Below are positions 1-11,318 of a stretch of 64,000 nucleotides of DNA, piece by piece. Position 1 is the stretch's first letter. Every line of letters begins with the position of its first letter. The position numbers and the translations under genes are program-made. The notes under the pieces are model-generated. The model saw only the letters and a list, made by a program, of their open reading frames with translations, had not been told where the DNA came from and searched no databases. Source of the stretch: Gammaproteobacteria bacterium (GTDB lineage Bacteria; Pseudomonadota; Gammaproteobacteria; Porifericomitales; Porifericomitaceae); assembly GCA_014238615.1 (NCBI GenBank), contig JABAAT010000038.1, forward strand, positions 142,363 through 206,362, written 5' to 3'.

Positions 1-2
1 TT

Positions 3-997
3 GAGCTCGGCCTGCTCGGCATCCGGGCGCATGTCATCGACTCCCTGCGCCGCCCCGGGGGACAGTGCATGGAACTCTACCCGGACAAGCCCATCTACGA
101 CATCCCCGCACTGCCGGTCTGCTCCGCGCGGGAATTGATCGATCGCCTTCTGGAACAGGCCAAACCCTTCAAGCCCACCTTGCTTCTGGGCCGGGAGGTC
201 AACGCGCTGGAGCGCCTGGAGGACGGTCGCTTCCGCCTGGGCACTTCACGCAACGAGTCCCTTCTGGCACGCGCCGTGATCATCGCCGCGGGGGTGGGGG
301 CCTTTCAGCCGCGCCGCCTGAAACTGCCGGGGGCGGAAACCCACGAACAACACAACCTGGCCTACCGGGTGCGCGAGCCGGAACGCTATCACGGCAAGCA
401 CCTGGTCATCTTGGGCGGCGGTGATTCGGCCCTGGATTGGACCCTGAACCTGGCGGAGAAAAGCGCCTCCCTGACCCTCATTCATCGCCGCTCCGAGTTC
501 CGCGCCGCACCGGCCTCGGTGGCCAAAATGCGAGAACTGGAACAGGCCGGGCGACTGCGCTGCCTGGTCGGCAGGGTCCGCGGCCTGGAGGAAAACAGCG
601 AGGGCCGCCTCCACGCCCTGCTCCTGCACGACCTGGAGACAGACTCTGAACAGCGCGTGACGCTGGAGGAACTGCTGATCTTCTACGGACTCGCGCCGAA
701 ACTGGGGCCCATCGCGGCCTGGGGGGCGGACCTGGCGAAAAATCAGCTCATCGTGGACCCCGAACGCTTCCAGACCAGCATCCCCGGCCTGTTTGCAATC
801 GGCGACATCAACACCTACCCCGGCAAGAAGAAACTCATCCTCAGCGGTTTCCACGAGGCCGCGCTGGCGGCTTTCGCCGTGGACAAACTGCTGCACCCGG
901 AACGCAAGCAGTTCCTGCAATACACCACCACCAGTCCCATCCTGCACCAGCGCCTGGGAGTGGAGCCGAAACGCCCGGCGCAGGGCGAAAGCGCGGG

Positions 998-1001
<4 letters not shown>
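3..1001 (+). CDS. Ferredoxin--NADP+ reductase / thioredoxin reductase-like flavoprotein, 5' truncated by window edge
   Basis: Frame is open from nt 3. NAD(P)-binding LVILGGGDSALDW, C-terminal FAD motif GLFAIGDINTYPGKKKLILSGFHEAALAA. Confidence 0.85.
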
Positions 1002-3303
<2,302 letters not shown>

Positions 3304-3395
3304 TCACACCAGTTTACACCCACGCGCCGACTCCAACGGGAAAATCCCGCGCGATTCTCCCGTTCTCAGGGCGCGGCGAGATCCCTGGGCAACAC

Positions 3396-3409
3396 CCGGG
3401 AATTCCCGG
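3396..3409. repeat. 14-bp perfect palindrome CCGGGAATTCCCGG in the purA upstream / methyltransferase downstream intergenic region
   Basis: Read directly from sequence. Confidence 0.6.
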
Positions 3410-3551
3410 CGCCTCGCGGAAACCACGCTCCCAAAACCACCCGGCCGCCCGCATGGTCAACTCGTAAAGACAACCACGTCCAGGGAAACCCGGCTTCCAC
3501 ACAACACCGCGTCCCGGAAGCCAGGCTGAAGCACTCCAGGCTCCTCCCTGT

Positions 3552-4691
3552 TTACGCGGCGGCACGGCGCCCGGGAACGCGGGCGTTCCGCGCGGCATGC
3601 CCGGCAGGCAGAAACAAGAGGTCGATCTCCTTAGCACGCCGCCGACCAAAGGGATTGAGGGGCACACCCGAACGACCGGGTGCCGGGGTTTCCGAGCAGA
3701 CCCATTCCGGTTCCAGCACTTCACGCAGCGTCCGCCGGGTGGGTGTCAAGGTCGCCGGGCGGGAATCGGTGCGCACAAGGATCACGGCGCCCGGCGCCGC
3801 GCGGCGCCGGGCTTTCCGGAAGATCTCACGAAGGAAGTCCTCGTAAAAACTTTCACTTGCGAAGCGCGTGGTGGACTCTCCATAGGCCGTACAGCCCCGC
3901 TCGCCCAGCAACCACAATCGGAGCCATTGGTCCTTCTGGTAATCGGCAACCCCGCGGTAGGGCGGACTTGTGACCAGCAGGCGGAACCGGGTCCGGACAC
4001 GCGGGAGCCAGCTGCGCGAGTCCCCTCGCATGAGGCGTGCTTCAGGACCGGGGGGGACTCCCTTCTTATAACGCCAGGCCAGGCGCTTCTCCAGCAGCAG
4101 CAGGGGATCGATCCCGGGCGGTTGCAGGCGCCTGGAGCGCCACCAGCGCACCGAGTAGTCGGGCGCGAGCGCGATGCCGGGCCGCATCTGGTTGGAGAGG
4201 CTCCGCCCGGCGTGGCCGTGCAGGTCATGCAGCAGAAAGGCCATCAAAGTGCGGTCGCAGCGGTTATCCCGCCAATCCAGTTCCCGCCGGGCGGCGTTGA
4301 GAAAACCGAGAACGGGCCTTGACCAGGCAAATTTCTGGAACTCCGTGGTCGGCCTCCGGTCGGCGCGGGTCACAGCCGCCGCCACCTCGCGGGCGCGACG
4401 GAGCAGGACCGCCGGGAAGCGAAAGGGGCGGGCCTTGGTCGCGGCAAACACCCACGCGGCCGGATTGATGTCACAACCGAAGCCACGTCGACCAAGCACC
4501 TGCGCCGCGAAAGGCGCGGTGCCACGACCGCAAAAGGGATCAAAAACGACCTCTCCGGGAACCGTCCAACGCAGAACGGCTTCCGCGGCGAAATCGATGG
4601 GAAACATGCACTGCCATGGGCCCAGGCCACGCCAGCGGCCGGGAGCCATCCGCGGTGAACGGTAAAACGGTGCGTCGCTGCGACTCGTCAT
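3552..4691 (-). CDS. DNA methyltransferase (N4-cytosine/N6-adenine type), third gene of a HerA-NurA operon
   Basis: SAM motif VVFDPFCGRGTAPFAAQ...GCDINPAA and catalytic LVTSPPYRGVADYQ. Start overlaps the upstream nuclease stop (ATGA). Confidence 0.85.
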   Translation of the reverse strand: MTSRSDAPFYRSPRMAPGRWRGLGPWQCMFPIDFAAEAVLRWTVPGEVVFDPFCGRGTAPFAAQVLGRRGFGCDINPAAWVFAATKARPFRFPAVLLRRAREVAAAVTRADRRPTTEFQKFAWSRPVLGFLNAARRELDWRDNRCDRTLMAFLLHDLHGHAGRSLSNQMRPGIALAPDYSVRWWRSRRLQPPGIDPLLLLEKRLAWRYKKGVPPGPEARLMRGDSRSWLPRVRTRFRLLVTSPPYRGVADYQKDQWLRLWLLGERGCTAYGESTTRFASESFYEDFLREIFRKARRRAAPGAVILVRTDSRPATLTPTRRTLREVLEPEWVCSETPAPGRSGVPLNPFGRRRAKEIDLLFLPAGHAARNARVPGRRAAA

Positions 4692-6001
4692 GATTGCTTC
4701 TGAAAAATACTTTCGAGAATATCCCCGCCCTGCCGGACCGGGATCGCCGCATGCGCATGGGCGCGCACCAGCGGCAGGAAGGCGTCCGGGTAAAGCTGCG
4801 TGGCAAGGCGGTCCACCAGGCTCACTATCGAGGAGGCGCGCGGGAAGGCGGCGGACGAGACATCGCTGAGATTCTCACTGGCCTTATTCGTCATCGCGGT
4901 ATTCACGACAATATGTGAACTGAATCTCGTCTTGTAGAAGAGCTTCCGACCGAAATAAGTGGTCTCACCATGCGGACGGGCCCCCTCCGGGCGCAGGACG
5001 ATATGCCGATGCGTATAAGCTGTATCCAGCGCATACAACGTCTTCGGCTTAATACGATCCCGGTCATCCAGCGTCTTGAAATGCTCCACGAAAGCTCCGG
5101 ACTTCTCAATGCCAAAAACCGTCAGACCGAAACCGGTGTGCTCGCGGGCACGGGCGTCAATCCTCTGAATCTCGGCCCGAACAGGACGCATCAGGCGGGC
5201 CGGGGCACCGAACACCGCGAGCGGGCCGTCAAGTACAAAAGCCACCTCCGCGAATCGGGTGCGGCGTTCTTCTTCAGCGTCAAAATAGCGAAGTACGTTG
5301 ACCAGGGCGAGCAGCTCAAAAACGTGTCGCACCTCGTCAAACAGACGCGGCTCCACGCGCTCATCAAGGAAGCGCTCATGCAGTCTCAACAGATCTTGAT
5401 GAAGCACATGGAAGCGACCACAAGGACACTTCGCGCCTAAATGATCCCGAAGAGTGAAAGATTCCTCGCAATCCTCAAGAGGACAACTACCCGGGCGACC
5501 CGGTTGGGCATGTTCCGCGAGGGCAGCCAAGGTTTCCGCGAGCGTTTCTCCGTGCCTGGTCAAGCGGCGTTCAAGCGCGCGTCCAAGGACTTTCCTGAAG
5601 TAGCGGCGCGGAGAGTCCTCTTCCCGCCCTTTACCGATGATATTGGTTCCGGGAATGATTTCGTCAATCGCAAATCCCTGCTCAAGCTCACGAAAGACCC
5701 GCGGCGAGGGAATCACCCGCGGATCAGGTTTCCGGAGGGCCTTCAGGTCTATGATGACCAAGGCAATCTGGACCAGGGCGGCCTCGGCGCCTGGATAGCC
5801 GTTGGCGACCTTGGAAGACAGGTTGGAGCCATCGATTGCCACGATGTGAGTCGGCATCCGGCCGTCGTCAGCGGGATGCAATACAGGCGGCGGTTCGGCA
5901 TCCTCTATGGCGCGCTTCGAAATTTCGCCGTCAAAGCGGCGTTTCGCCGCACTGTTGTGAAGCAGCGCCTGGGCGGTCGCGTGTTCCCTCGAATAGGGCA
6001 T
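4688..6001 (-). CDS. NurA-domain nuclease
   Basis: N-terminal VAIDGSN motif; conserved acidic and C-terminal VDRLATQLYPDAFLPLVRAHAHAAIP region; directly downstream of and overlapping a HerA-like ATPase. Confidence 0.75.
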   Translation of the reverse strand: MPYSREHATAQALLHNSAAKRRFDGEISKRAIEDAEPPPVLHPADDGRMPTHIVAIDGSNLSSKVANGYPGAEAALVQIALVIIDLKALRKPDPRVIPSPRVFRELEQGFAIDEIIPGTNIIGKGREEDSPRRYFRKVLGRALERRLTRHGETLAETLAALAEHAQPGRPGSCPLEDCEESFTLRDHLGAKCPCGRFHVLHQDLLRLHERFLDERVEPRLFDEVRHVFELLALVNVLRYFDAEEERRTRFAEVAFVLDGPLAVFGAPARLMRPVRAEIQRIDARAREHTGFGLTVFGIEKSGAFVEHFKTLDDRDRIKPKTLYALDTAYTHRHIVLRPEGARPHGETTYFGRKLFYKTRFSSHIVVNTAMTNKASENLSDVSSAAFPRASSIVSLVDRLATQLYPDAFLPLVRAHAHAAIPVRQGGDILESIFQKQS

Positions 6002-8061
6002 TACACGGCATCCCCGGAGAAGCCGAAGCGATCGATCTGAACGGGCACCACGTAGGGATTTGAGAGCGTCCGCATACGCAGGAAGCCCGGCTCGGCAACC
6101 TTGAGTATCTGCTGTTCAAAATCCGCGAAGTCGTAGTATTTGCGCAGTTCCCTGGTTTCATCAGTACTATTGAGATGCGCGACAAACCAGTTGTCGGTCG
6201 CCTTCAGGATGTTGGCCTGGATCGAAGACGGCTCCTGGGTCGCGTAGACCAGGCCAATCTGGTATTTTGACCCCTCCTTGGCGATGCGCGGCCAGATCTG
6301 GCTAACATCCGAATCTTTTCCCTGCGGGAGAAGGTTATGCGCTTCCTCGGCATAGATGATGACATCCGGTGGGGTTTTGCCGCCAGTATAGGCTTTCTGC
6401 TGAGAGCCAAACAACGTGGTGACAATGCGCTTGGCGGCGGCGGCATTCATCTCCGGACTGCCGAGCGTTTGGTCAACAATCACGAGGCAGCCGCGGCGGA
6501 CGTCTTTCACAATATCTTCGCTGTAGTGACCTTTCACCTCGGGGTCATGCCATTCCCGAACATCACGCAAGGCGGTCCGGCCACCCGGATACTGGAAGAT
6601 GCGGAGCAGGCTACTCAGGCGATCATCAAGCCAGCCGGAGGGTAAACCCCCCTGTAATTGCCTGGCGATGGCGGTGAATCCGGATGAGGCCTGGCTCCAG
6701 CTGGCGCGGGGGTTTGACAAAGCTTCACCCACGCCGCCTCCCGTGTCCTTTTTCTCTATGAGAGCACGGACTTCCTTACCAAATAAACCCTTCAGATTGG
6801 CGGTTCTTAGCCCTTTCGGCAACCGGAACCCCGCTCTGTAGAGAGCTCCCCGGTAAACCTGGATGGCACGCCGGTAGCGTACGGCTGATCCAGCATCCCT
6901 TTCAAGATCCTCAGGTGTTTCAAGATCGGCGTTGCAGAAATCACGGATGTAGTTTGCCGGCGTTACACTCAGAAAGGCCTGCTCACGGATTAATTGATGG
7001 CCTTCCCGAAGGGATGAAAGTGCAGCATCTACATCAGCATGCTTACGCCAATCCCCAGGTTCGTCGCCGTAGAAATTGAAAAGAGTCCGGCGACGCTCAG
7101 GATCGTGATCCGGCACGAACATGCCATAGGTGACGACCCGCTCGGCGTTCTGGGCCTCGGCAAGACTCCGAAGGCTCGTCTGGTCCTGGGTGGTATCCTG
7201 CGCATACTCACCGTTTACATCGAATATCAACTGTCCAATCCGGGCGGAATCCGGAATTTTGAAAATCGCCTTAGCCAGCTGCTTGATGGTGTTTGATTTA
7301 CCCGTCCGCGACATCCCAAACAAGGCGGTGCGGCGCGCGACGATATCCGCAGGATGCATTGATACGGGAACATTCGTATCAACCTGCGGCGCCTCGGTGG
7401 CACTGTAGCGTACGCGGCCAATCCGCACCGGTGGCGCATCCTTGAGGGCTTCGCCGGTCTGGGCCACCGGCCGCAGGAAGTTAGCAATGCTCTTCAGCGC
7501 CCAGGCGCGCGGCTTGAAAACCTTCAGCGCCTGGCCGCTGTAGAAATTATCAATATCACCACCAAAGACAAGCCTGTCCTCCTTGATCCGGAAAGTGCCG
7601 AGAATTCTGCCGGTGAGACCGCCATGGCGCAGGAGGTTCATCGTAAACTCGTCGGTCTTGTTCGCAGCATCCCAGAGCTCGGGGCTGTCAATGGCGCGCT
7701 GACCAGCGTTGAATCTCGCCCACGATGTATCCTCCGCGTCCGGAAGCCGGGCGCGGCCCGTGACGCGCAGGAGCATCACCGCGGCGTCGGCGTCATCACG
7801 ACGCTCCGGGCTGATCTCCCTGTCGGCAAGACGCGATGCAGTCAGGAAACAACCCAGCGGAACACCACCCGCCTGCTGCCGCTGATGATCGTGTACCAGG
7901 ATAACAACCTGCTCATAGTCAATATCAATCAACTCACCAACCGCGTGGTCAGACAGTACCATTTCCGCAAGACGGCGTGTCGGGCTGGCATCAGAACCGG
8001 CAAGATCGGCAATAGGATCGTTGCGTGGCCGTTCTTCGCCATCCATGTCGGGCATATCCAT
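6001..8061 (-). CDS. HerA-like (FtsK/HerA superfamily, DUF87) ATPase
   Basis: Walker A FGMSRTGKSNTIKQLA, Walker B DVIIYAEEAHNLLP, sensor GLVYATQEPSSIQANILKATDNWFVAHLNS. Strong SD (AAGGAGGAAAGG) before the ATG at 8061. Confidence 0.88.
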   Translation of the reverse strand: MDMPDMDGEERPRNDPIADLAGSDASPTRRLAEMVLSDHAVGELIDIDYEQVVILVHDHQRQQAGGVPLGCFLTASRLADREISPERRDDADAAVMLLRVTGRARLPDAEDTSWARFNAGQRAIDSPELWDAANKTDEFTMNLLRHGGLTGRILGTFRIKEDRLVFGGDIDNFYSGQALKVFKPRAWALKSIANFLRPVAQTGEALKDAPPVRIGRVRYSATEAPQVDTNVPVSMHPADIVARRTALFGMSRTGKSNTIKQLAKAIFKIPDSARIGQLIFDVNGEYAQDTTQDQTSLRSLAEAQNAERVVTYGMFVPDHDPERRRTLFNFYGDEPGDWRKHADVDAALSSLREGHQLIREQAFLSVTPANYIRDFCNADLETPEDLERDAGSAVRYRRAIQVYRGALYRAGFRLPKGLRTANLKGLFGKEVRALIEKKDTGGGVGEALSNPRASWSQASSGFTAIARQLQGGLPSGWLDDRLSSLLRIFQYPGGRTALRDVREWHDPEVKGHYSEDIVKDVRRGCLVIVDQTLGSPEMNAAAAKRIVTTLFGSQQKAYTGGKTPPDVIIYAEEAHNLLPQGKDSDVSQIWPRIAKEGSKYQIGLVYATQEPSSIQANILKATDNWFVAHLNSTDETRELRKYYDFADFEQQILKVAEPGFLRMRTLSNPYVVPVQIDRFGFSGDAV

Positions 8062-8141
8062 CACAGCCTTTCCTCCTTGATCCTTATAGGGAATCGGGCA
8101 CAATTCCGGTTGCCTGGGTTTCCAGGGGCGGCGCGGCCGCC

Positions 8142-9176
8142 TTAGATGTAGTCCACCAGGCGGTCGATGACGCTCCGGGTGAATGCCCTGGTGCCCAGGT
8201 TACCGCCTACGTCGCGGGTGCATTCCCCGGCGGCGATGGCGCTCAGCATGGAAATGCGTAACTTGTGTCCGACGTCGTAGTGGCCCACGTGATCGAGCAG
8301 CATGCCAAAAGCCAGGAGAATGCCGGTGGGGTTACAGAGATCGCGGCCGGCAAGATCGGGGGCGGTGCCTCCGGAAGGGTCGAACATCGCAACGTCCACT
8401 TCGTCGTTTTCCTTGAAGCTGAAGCTGCCGCTGGCCCCGGTGCCGATACTGCCGGCCAGACCGCTGGCCATGTCGGAAAGGAAGTCGCCGTATTCATTCA
8501 GCACCAGCACGATCTGAAAATCATCCGGATTCAGAATGATCTTGGCGAGCAAGGCGTCAAATAGTTCCCGGTTGTGGAACACGTCCTTGAAATCGGCATG
8601 CACCTCGTCCACGATCTTTTCAAACATGCCGTCCGTGACGCGCTGAATCGTATGCTTGGAAGAGGAAGTGACCCGCAGCCCCTTCTCGCGCGCCAGTTTA
8701 AAGGCGAAACGGGCGGCCTGGCGGCAGGGGTCGCGCTCCACGATGCGAATGGAAACGGCCGCGTTGCGTCCGATCATGCGGCCGGGGTCATCGTAGGTGC
8801 CGCCCGTGGCGATGCGCACGATGTAGAGCAGCAGATCCTCCTTGAAGTTGGAGTCAATGCCCTTGATCGAAATGACCGGGCGCAAAATAACGCTGAAATT
8901 GCAGAGGCGCCGGATGATGGCGTTCGGGCTGGTGTGCTCGGTGATCGTCGGATATTTCAAGGCCAGCCTGGTGGCGCGCATGGACTCCGCCGTTTCATCG
9001 AACAGGCCGCGATCCGTTCGATGCCGGTTCTCAAGGGACAGGTCCATTTGCTTGAACTCGAATTCCTGGGGCAACACCTCCGCCACGGCGTGCACTGACT
9101 CACGCAGTTCACCGCTCACCCCATCTCCCAGGAGCTCGGTGACGATAAACTTCTCCGGTGTTTGCATGACGTCCAT
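8142..9176 (-). CDS. Divergent isocitrate/isopropylmalate dehydrogenase family protein
   Basis: LNEYGDFLSDMASGLAGSIGTGASG, FDPSGGTAPDLAGRDLCNPTGILLAFGMLLDHVG; SD taggag upstream of ATG. Confidence 0.8.
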   Translation of the reverse strand: MDVMQTPEKFIVTELLGDGVSGELRESVHAVAEVLPQEFEFKQMDLSLENRHRTDRGLFDETAESMRATRLALKYPTITEHTSPNAIIRRLCNFSVILRPVISIKGIDSNFKEDLLLYIVRIATGGTYDDPGRMIGRNAAVSIRIVERDPCRQAARFAFKLAREKGLRVTSSSKHTIQRVTDGMFEKIVDEVHADFKDVFHNRELFDALLAKIILNPDDFQIVLVLNEYGDFLSDMASGLAGSIGTGASGSFSFKENDEVDVAMFDPSGGTAPDLAGRDLCNPTGILLAFGMLLDHVGHYDVGHKLRISMLSAIAAGECTRDVGGNLGTRAFTRSVIDRLVDYI

Positions 9177-9224
9177 CGCTGTATCTCCTAAGCGCCGGGC
9201 TCCTGCACGGGGAGCGGAACGCGC

Positions 9225-9230
9225 ATTATA
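9225..9230 (-). promoter_or_regulatory. Candidate -10 element (TATAAT on minus strand) upstream of the IDH-like gene
   Basis: gcgcTATAATgcgc on minus strand about 50 bp before the start codon; no convincing -35. Confidence 0.3.
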
Positions 9231-9612
9231 GCGCTGGCCCCCGGTAACAGCAGCCGGCGGCCTCGTCCTCCCAGAGAGTCACCGAGACCAGGCCCGGCAG
9301 GTGCGGCGCCAGCCGCTCCCACAGCCAGCAGGCCAGGTACTCGCTGGTGGGATTCTCCAGGCCGGGTACTTCATTCAGATAGTGGTGCTCCAATTGCTCC
9401 AACAGGGGGCGCACGATCTGGTCCAGCGCTGCATAATCCATGATCCATCCGGATGTAGGCTCCAGGGGGCCCTGGATGCCGAGTTCAACCTGGAAATCAT
9501 GGCCGTGCAGGCGCCCGCAGGGATGGGATTCCGGCAGGCGCGGCAGACGGCGGGCGGCCGCAAAACGATAACGGCGCCGCAGTTCCAGAAGCGCGGGACG
9601 TGCCTCAGGCAT
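9226..9612 (-). CDS. queD: 6-carboxy-5,6,7,8-tetrahydropterin synthase
   Basis: LHGHDFQVELGIQG; GWIMDYAALDQIVRPLLEQLEHHYLNE; NPTSEYLACWLWERL. Confidence 0.9.
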   Translation of the reverse strand: MPEARPALLELRRRYRFAAARRLPRLPESHPCGRLHGHDFQVELGIQGPLEPTSGWIMDYAALDQIVRPLLEQLEHHYLNEVPGLENPTSEYLACWLWERLAPHLPGLVSVTLWEDEAAGCCYRGPAL

Positions 9613-10507
9613 CGGCGGTCCACGCGGCCCCGGGGCGCTGTTTTAGTTCCTGGTATAACGCTTGGGCGCGGGGCAAAAGCGGCGTTTCCGGGGGAACCAG
9701 GGGCTGCCCGTCCAAAAGCCGCACCGGCGCCACTCCCAAGGTGCTGCCGGTGAGCCAGATCTCATGCGCGGCGCGCAATTCCCGCAGGGTAATCGGCTGC
9801 TCGGCGCAGGGCAGGCCGGCCTGGTCCAGTTCCCGCAACAGCAGGTCCCGGGTGATGCCGGGCAGCATGTGTTCAGAGTGCGGCGGCGTCAGGACACGCC
9901 CGTCGCGCACCATGAAAACGTTGGCGGAGGAGGCCTCCACCACCTTGCCGGCGCGCGTCAGGATCACTTCATCGGCCCCGGCGCGGGCAGCGCGCCGACG
10001 CAGCAGTACGTTCGGCAGCAGCGTGACGGCCTTGATATGACACCAATCCCAGCGGATGTCCCCGCAGCTGATCACGGCCAGGCCGCGTTGCAGGTCGCGT
10101 TGCGGCGTTTCCAGGCACATGACCAGCACCGTGGGCCGCATCTGCTCCGGCCAGAGATGCAGGCGCGGGCCGGCGCCGCGGGTCACTTGCAGGTACAAGG
10201 CGCCGCCTGGCCACGGAGCATCCCGGGCCAGGCGCTTCAGGATCGGCTCCCAGTCCTTCGCTGGCAGCGGTCGCTGAATTTCCAAGGCCGCCAGGCTGCG
10301 CTCCAGGCGCCGTATATGTTCAGCGCCGAACAGCACGCGGCGCTGCTCAAAAGGCAGCACCTCGTAAACCCCATCCCCGAACAGGAAGCCGCGATCCAGG
10401 ACCGATACGCGGGCCTCCGCCAAGGGCAGGAACTCACCATCCAGGTAAGCCGGCCCGAGAGCAGCCTCAGATGACACGGCAACGGCCGGAGCCGGGTCCA
10501 TGCGCAT
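9605..10507 (-). CDS. dat: D-amino acid aminotransferase (class IV PLP aminotransferase)
   Basis: VSVLDRGFLFGDGVYEVLP, EASSANVFMVRDGRVLTPP, LPGITRDLLL. Start may be ATG 10507/10501 or a GTG overlapping the rlpA stop. Confidence 0.88.
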   Translation of the reverse strand: MRMDPAPAVAVSSEAALGPAYLDGEFLPLAEARVSVLDRGFLFGDGVYEVLPFEQRRVLFGAEHIRRLERSLAALEIQRPLPAKDWEPILKRLARDAPWPGGALYLQVTRGAGPRLHLWPEQMRPTVLVMCLETPQRDLQRGLAVISCGDIRWDWCHIKAVTLLPNVLLRRRAARAGADEVILTRAGKVVEASSANVFMVRDGRVLTPPHSEHMLPGITRDLLLRELDQAGLPCAEQPITLRELRAAHEIWLTGSTLGVAPVRLLDGQPLVPPETPLLPRAQALYQELKQRPGAAWTADA

Positions 10508-11318
10508 GCAGGAATGGGGTCCTGCAGGCACGGCGGCGGCGCTCCCGCCCGTGGACGTCCAGTACCTCGAAGGCTTCCACTCCAATGGCACGCAGCTGTC
10601 CCTGGGCCCTGCGCAGACCGCGCGCGTCACCATAGGGGCCCACCCAGACCCGATGGTAGAACACCCCCTGAAGGTTGATCCGCTCCAGGCGCACGGTCTT
10701 TCCCAGGCGCTCGATGCGCGCCGCCAGGGCGCGCGCACGACCATGTTGTAGAAAGGCGCCGGCCTGCAGGAAGCGGGTCTTCCGGATTTCTTCAGCGACC
10801 GGGGGGCTCTCGGTTGCGGGGCGTGCCCCGGCGCGCAGGGCGCGTACTTCCACCCGGGCGGTGCCGACGGCACGCATCCCCAGCTGTCCGGCGGCGACGT
10901 AAGACAGGTCGACCAGGCGATTCTTGACAAAAGGCCCACGATCGTTCACGCGCACGACGATCCGCCGACCGTTTTCGAGGTTGGTCACCAGTACGTAGCT
11001 GGGCAGCGGCAAGCTGCGATGCGCGGCGCTCATCTTGTACATGTCATAAGTCTCGCCGCTGGACGTGCGCCGACCGTGAAACTTCCGGCCGTACCAGGAG
11101 GCAATGCCGCGCTCCACGTAGCCTTCGGCGCTCGCCAGCACCTGGTAGCGTCTGCCGTACACCACGTAGGATTCGGGGTTGCCGTACTTGCTGCGCGGTT
11201 CGGCGCGCGGTTCGGGTCCGGGGACACGCCCGCCCGGGTCCCTGGAGAACAGGCTGCAACCACCCAGTACAAAAAGCGCCGCCACGAGAGGCACGCGGCT
11301 CCATGGCTCCAGGCTCAC
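10467..11318 (-). CDS. rlpA: Septal ring lytic transglycosylase RlpA-like lipoprotein with SPOR domain
   Basis: Lipobox LFVLGGCS; GIASWYGRKFHGRRTSSGETYDMYKMSAAHRSLPLPS; C-terminal SPOR repeat. GTG start overlapping the mltB stop. Confidence 0.92.
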   Translation of the reverse strand: MSLEPWSRVPLVAALFVLGGCSLFSRDPGGRVPGPEPRAEPRSKYGNPESYVVYGRRYQVLASAEGYVERGIASWYGRKFHGRRTSSGETYDMYKMSAAHRSLPLPSYVLVTNLENGRRIVVRVNDRGPFVKNRLVDLSYVAAGQLGMRAVGTARVEVRALRAGARPATESPPVAEEIRKTRFLQAGAFLQHGRARALAARIERLGKTVRLERINLQGVFYHRVWVGPYGDARGLRRAQGQLRAIGVEAFEVLDVHGRERRRRACRTPFLHAHGPGSGRCRVI

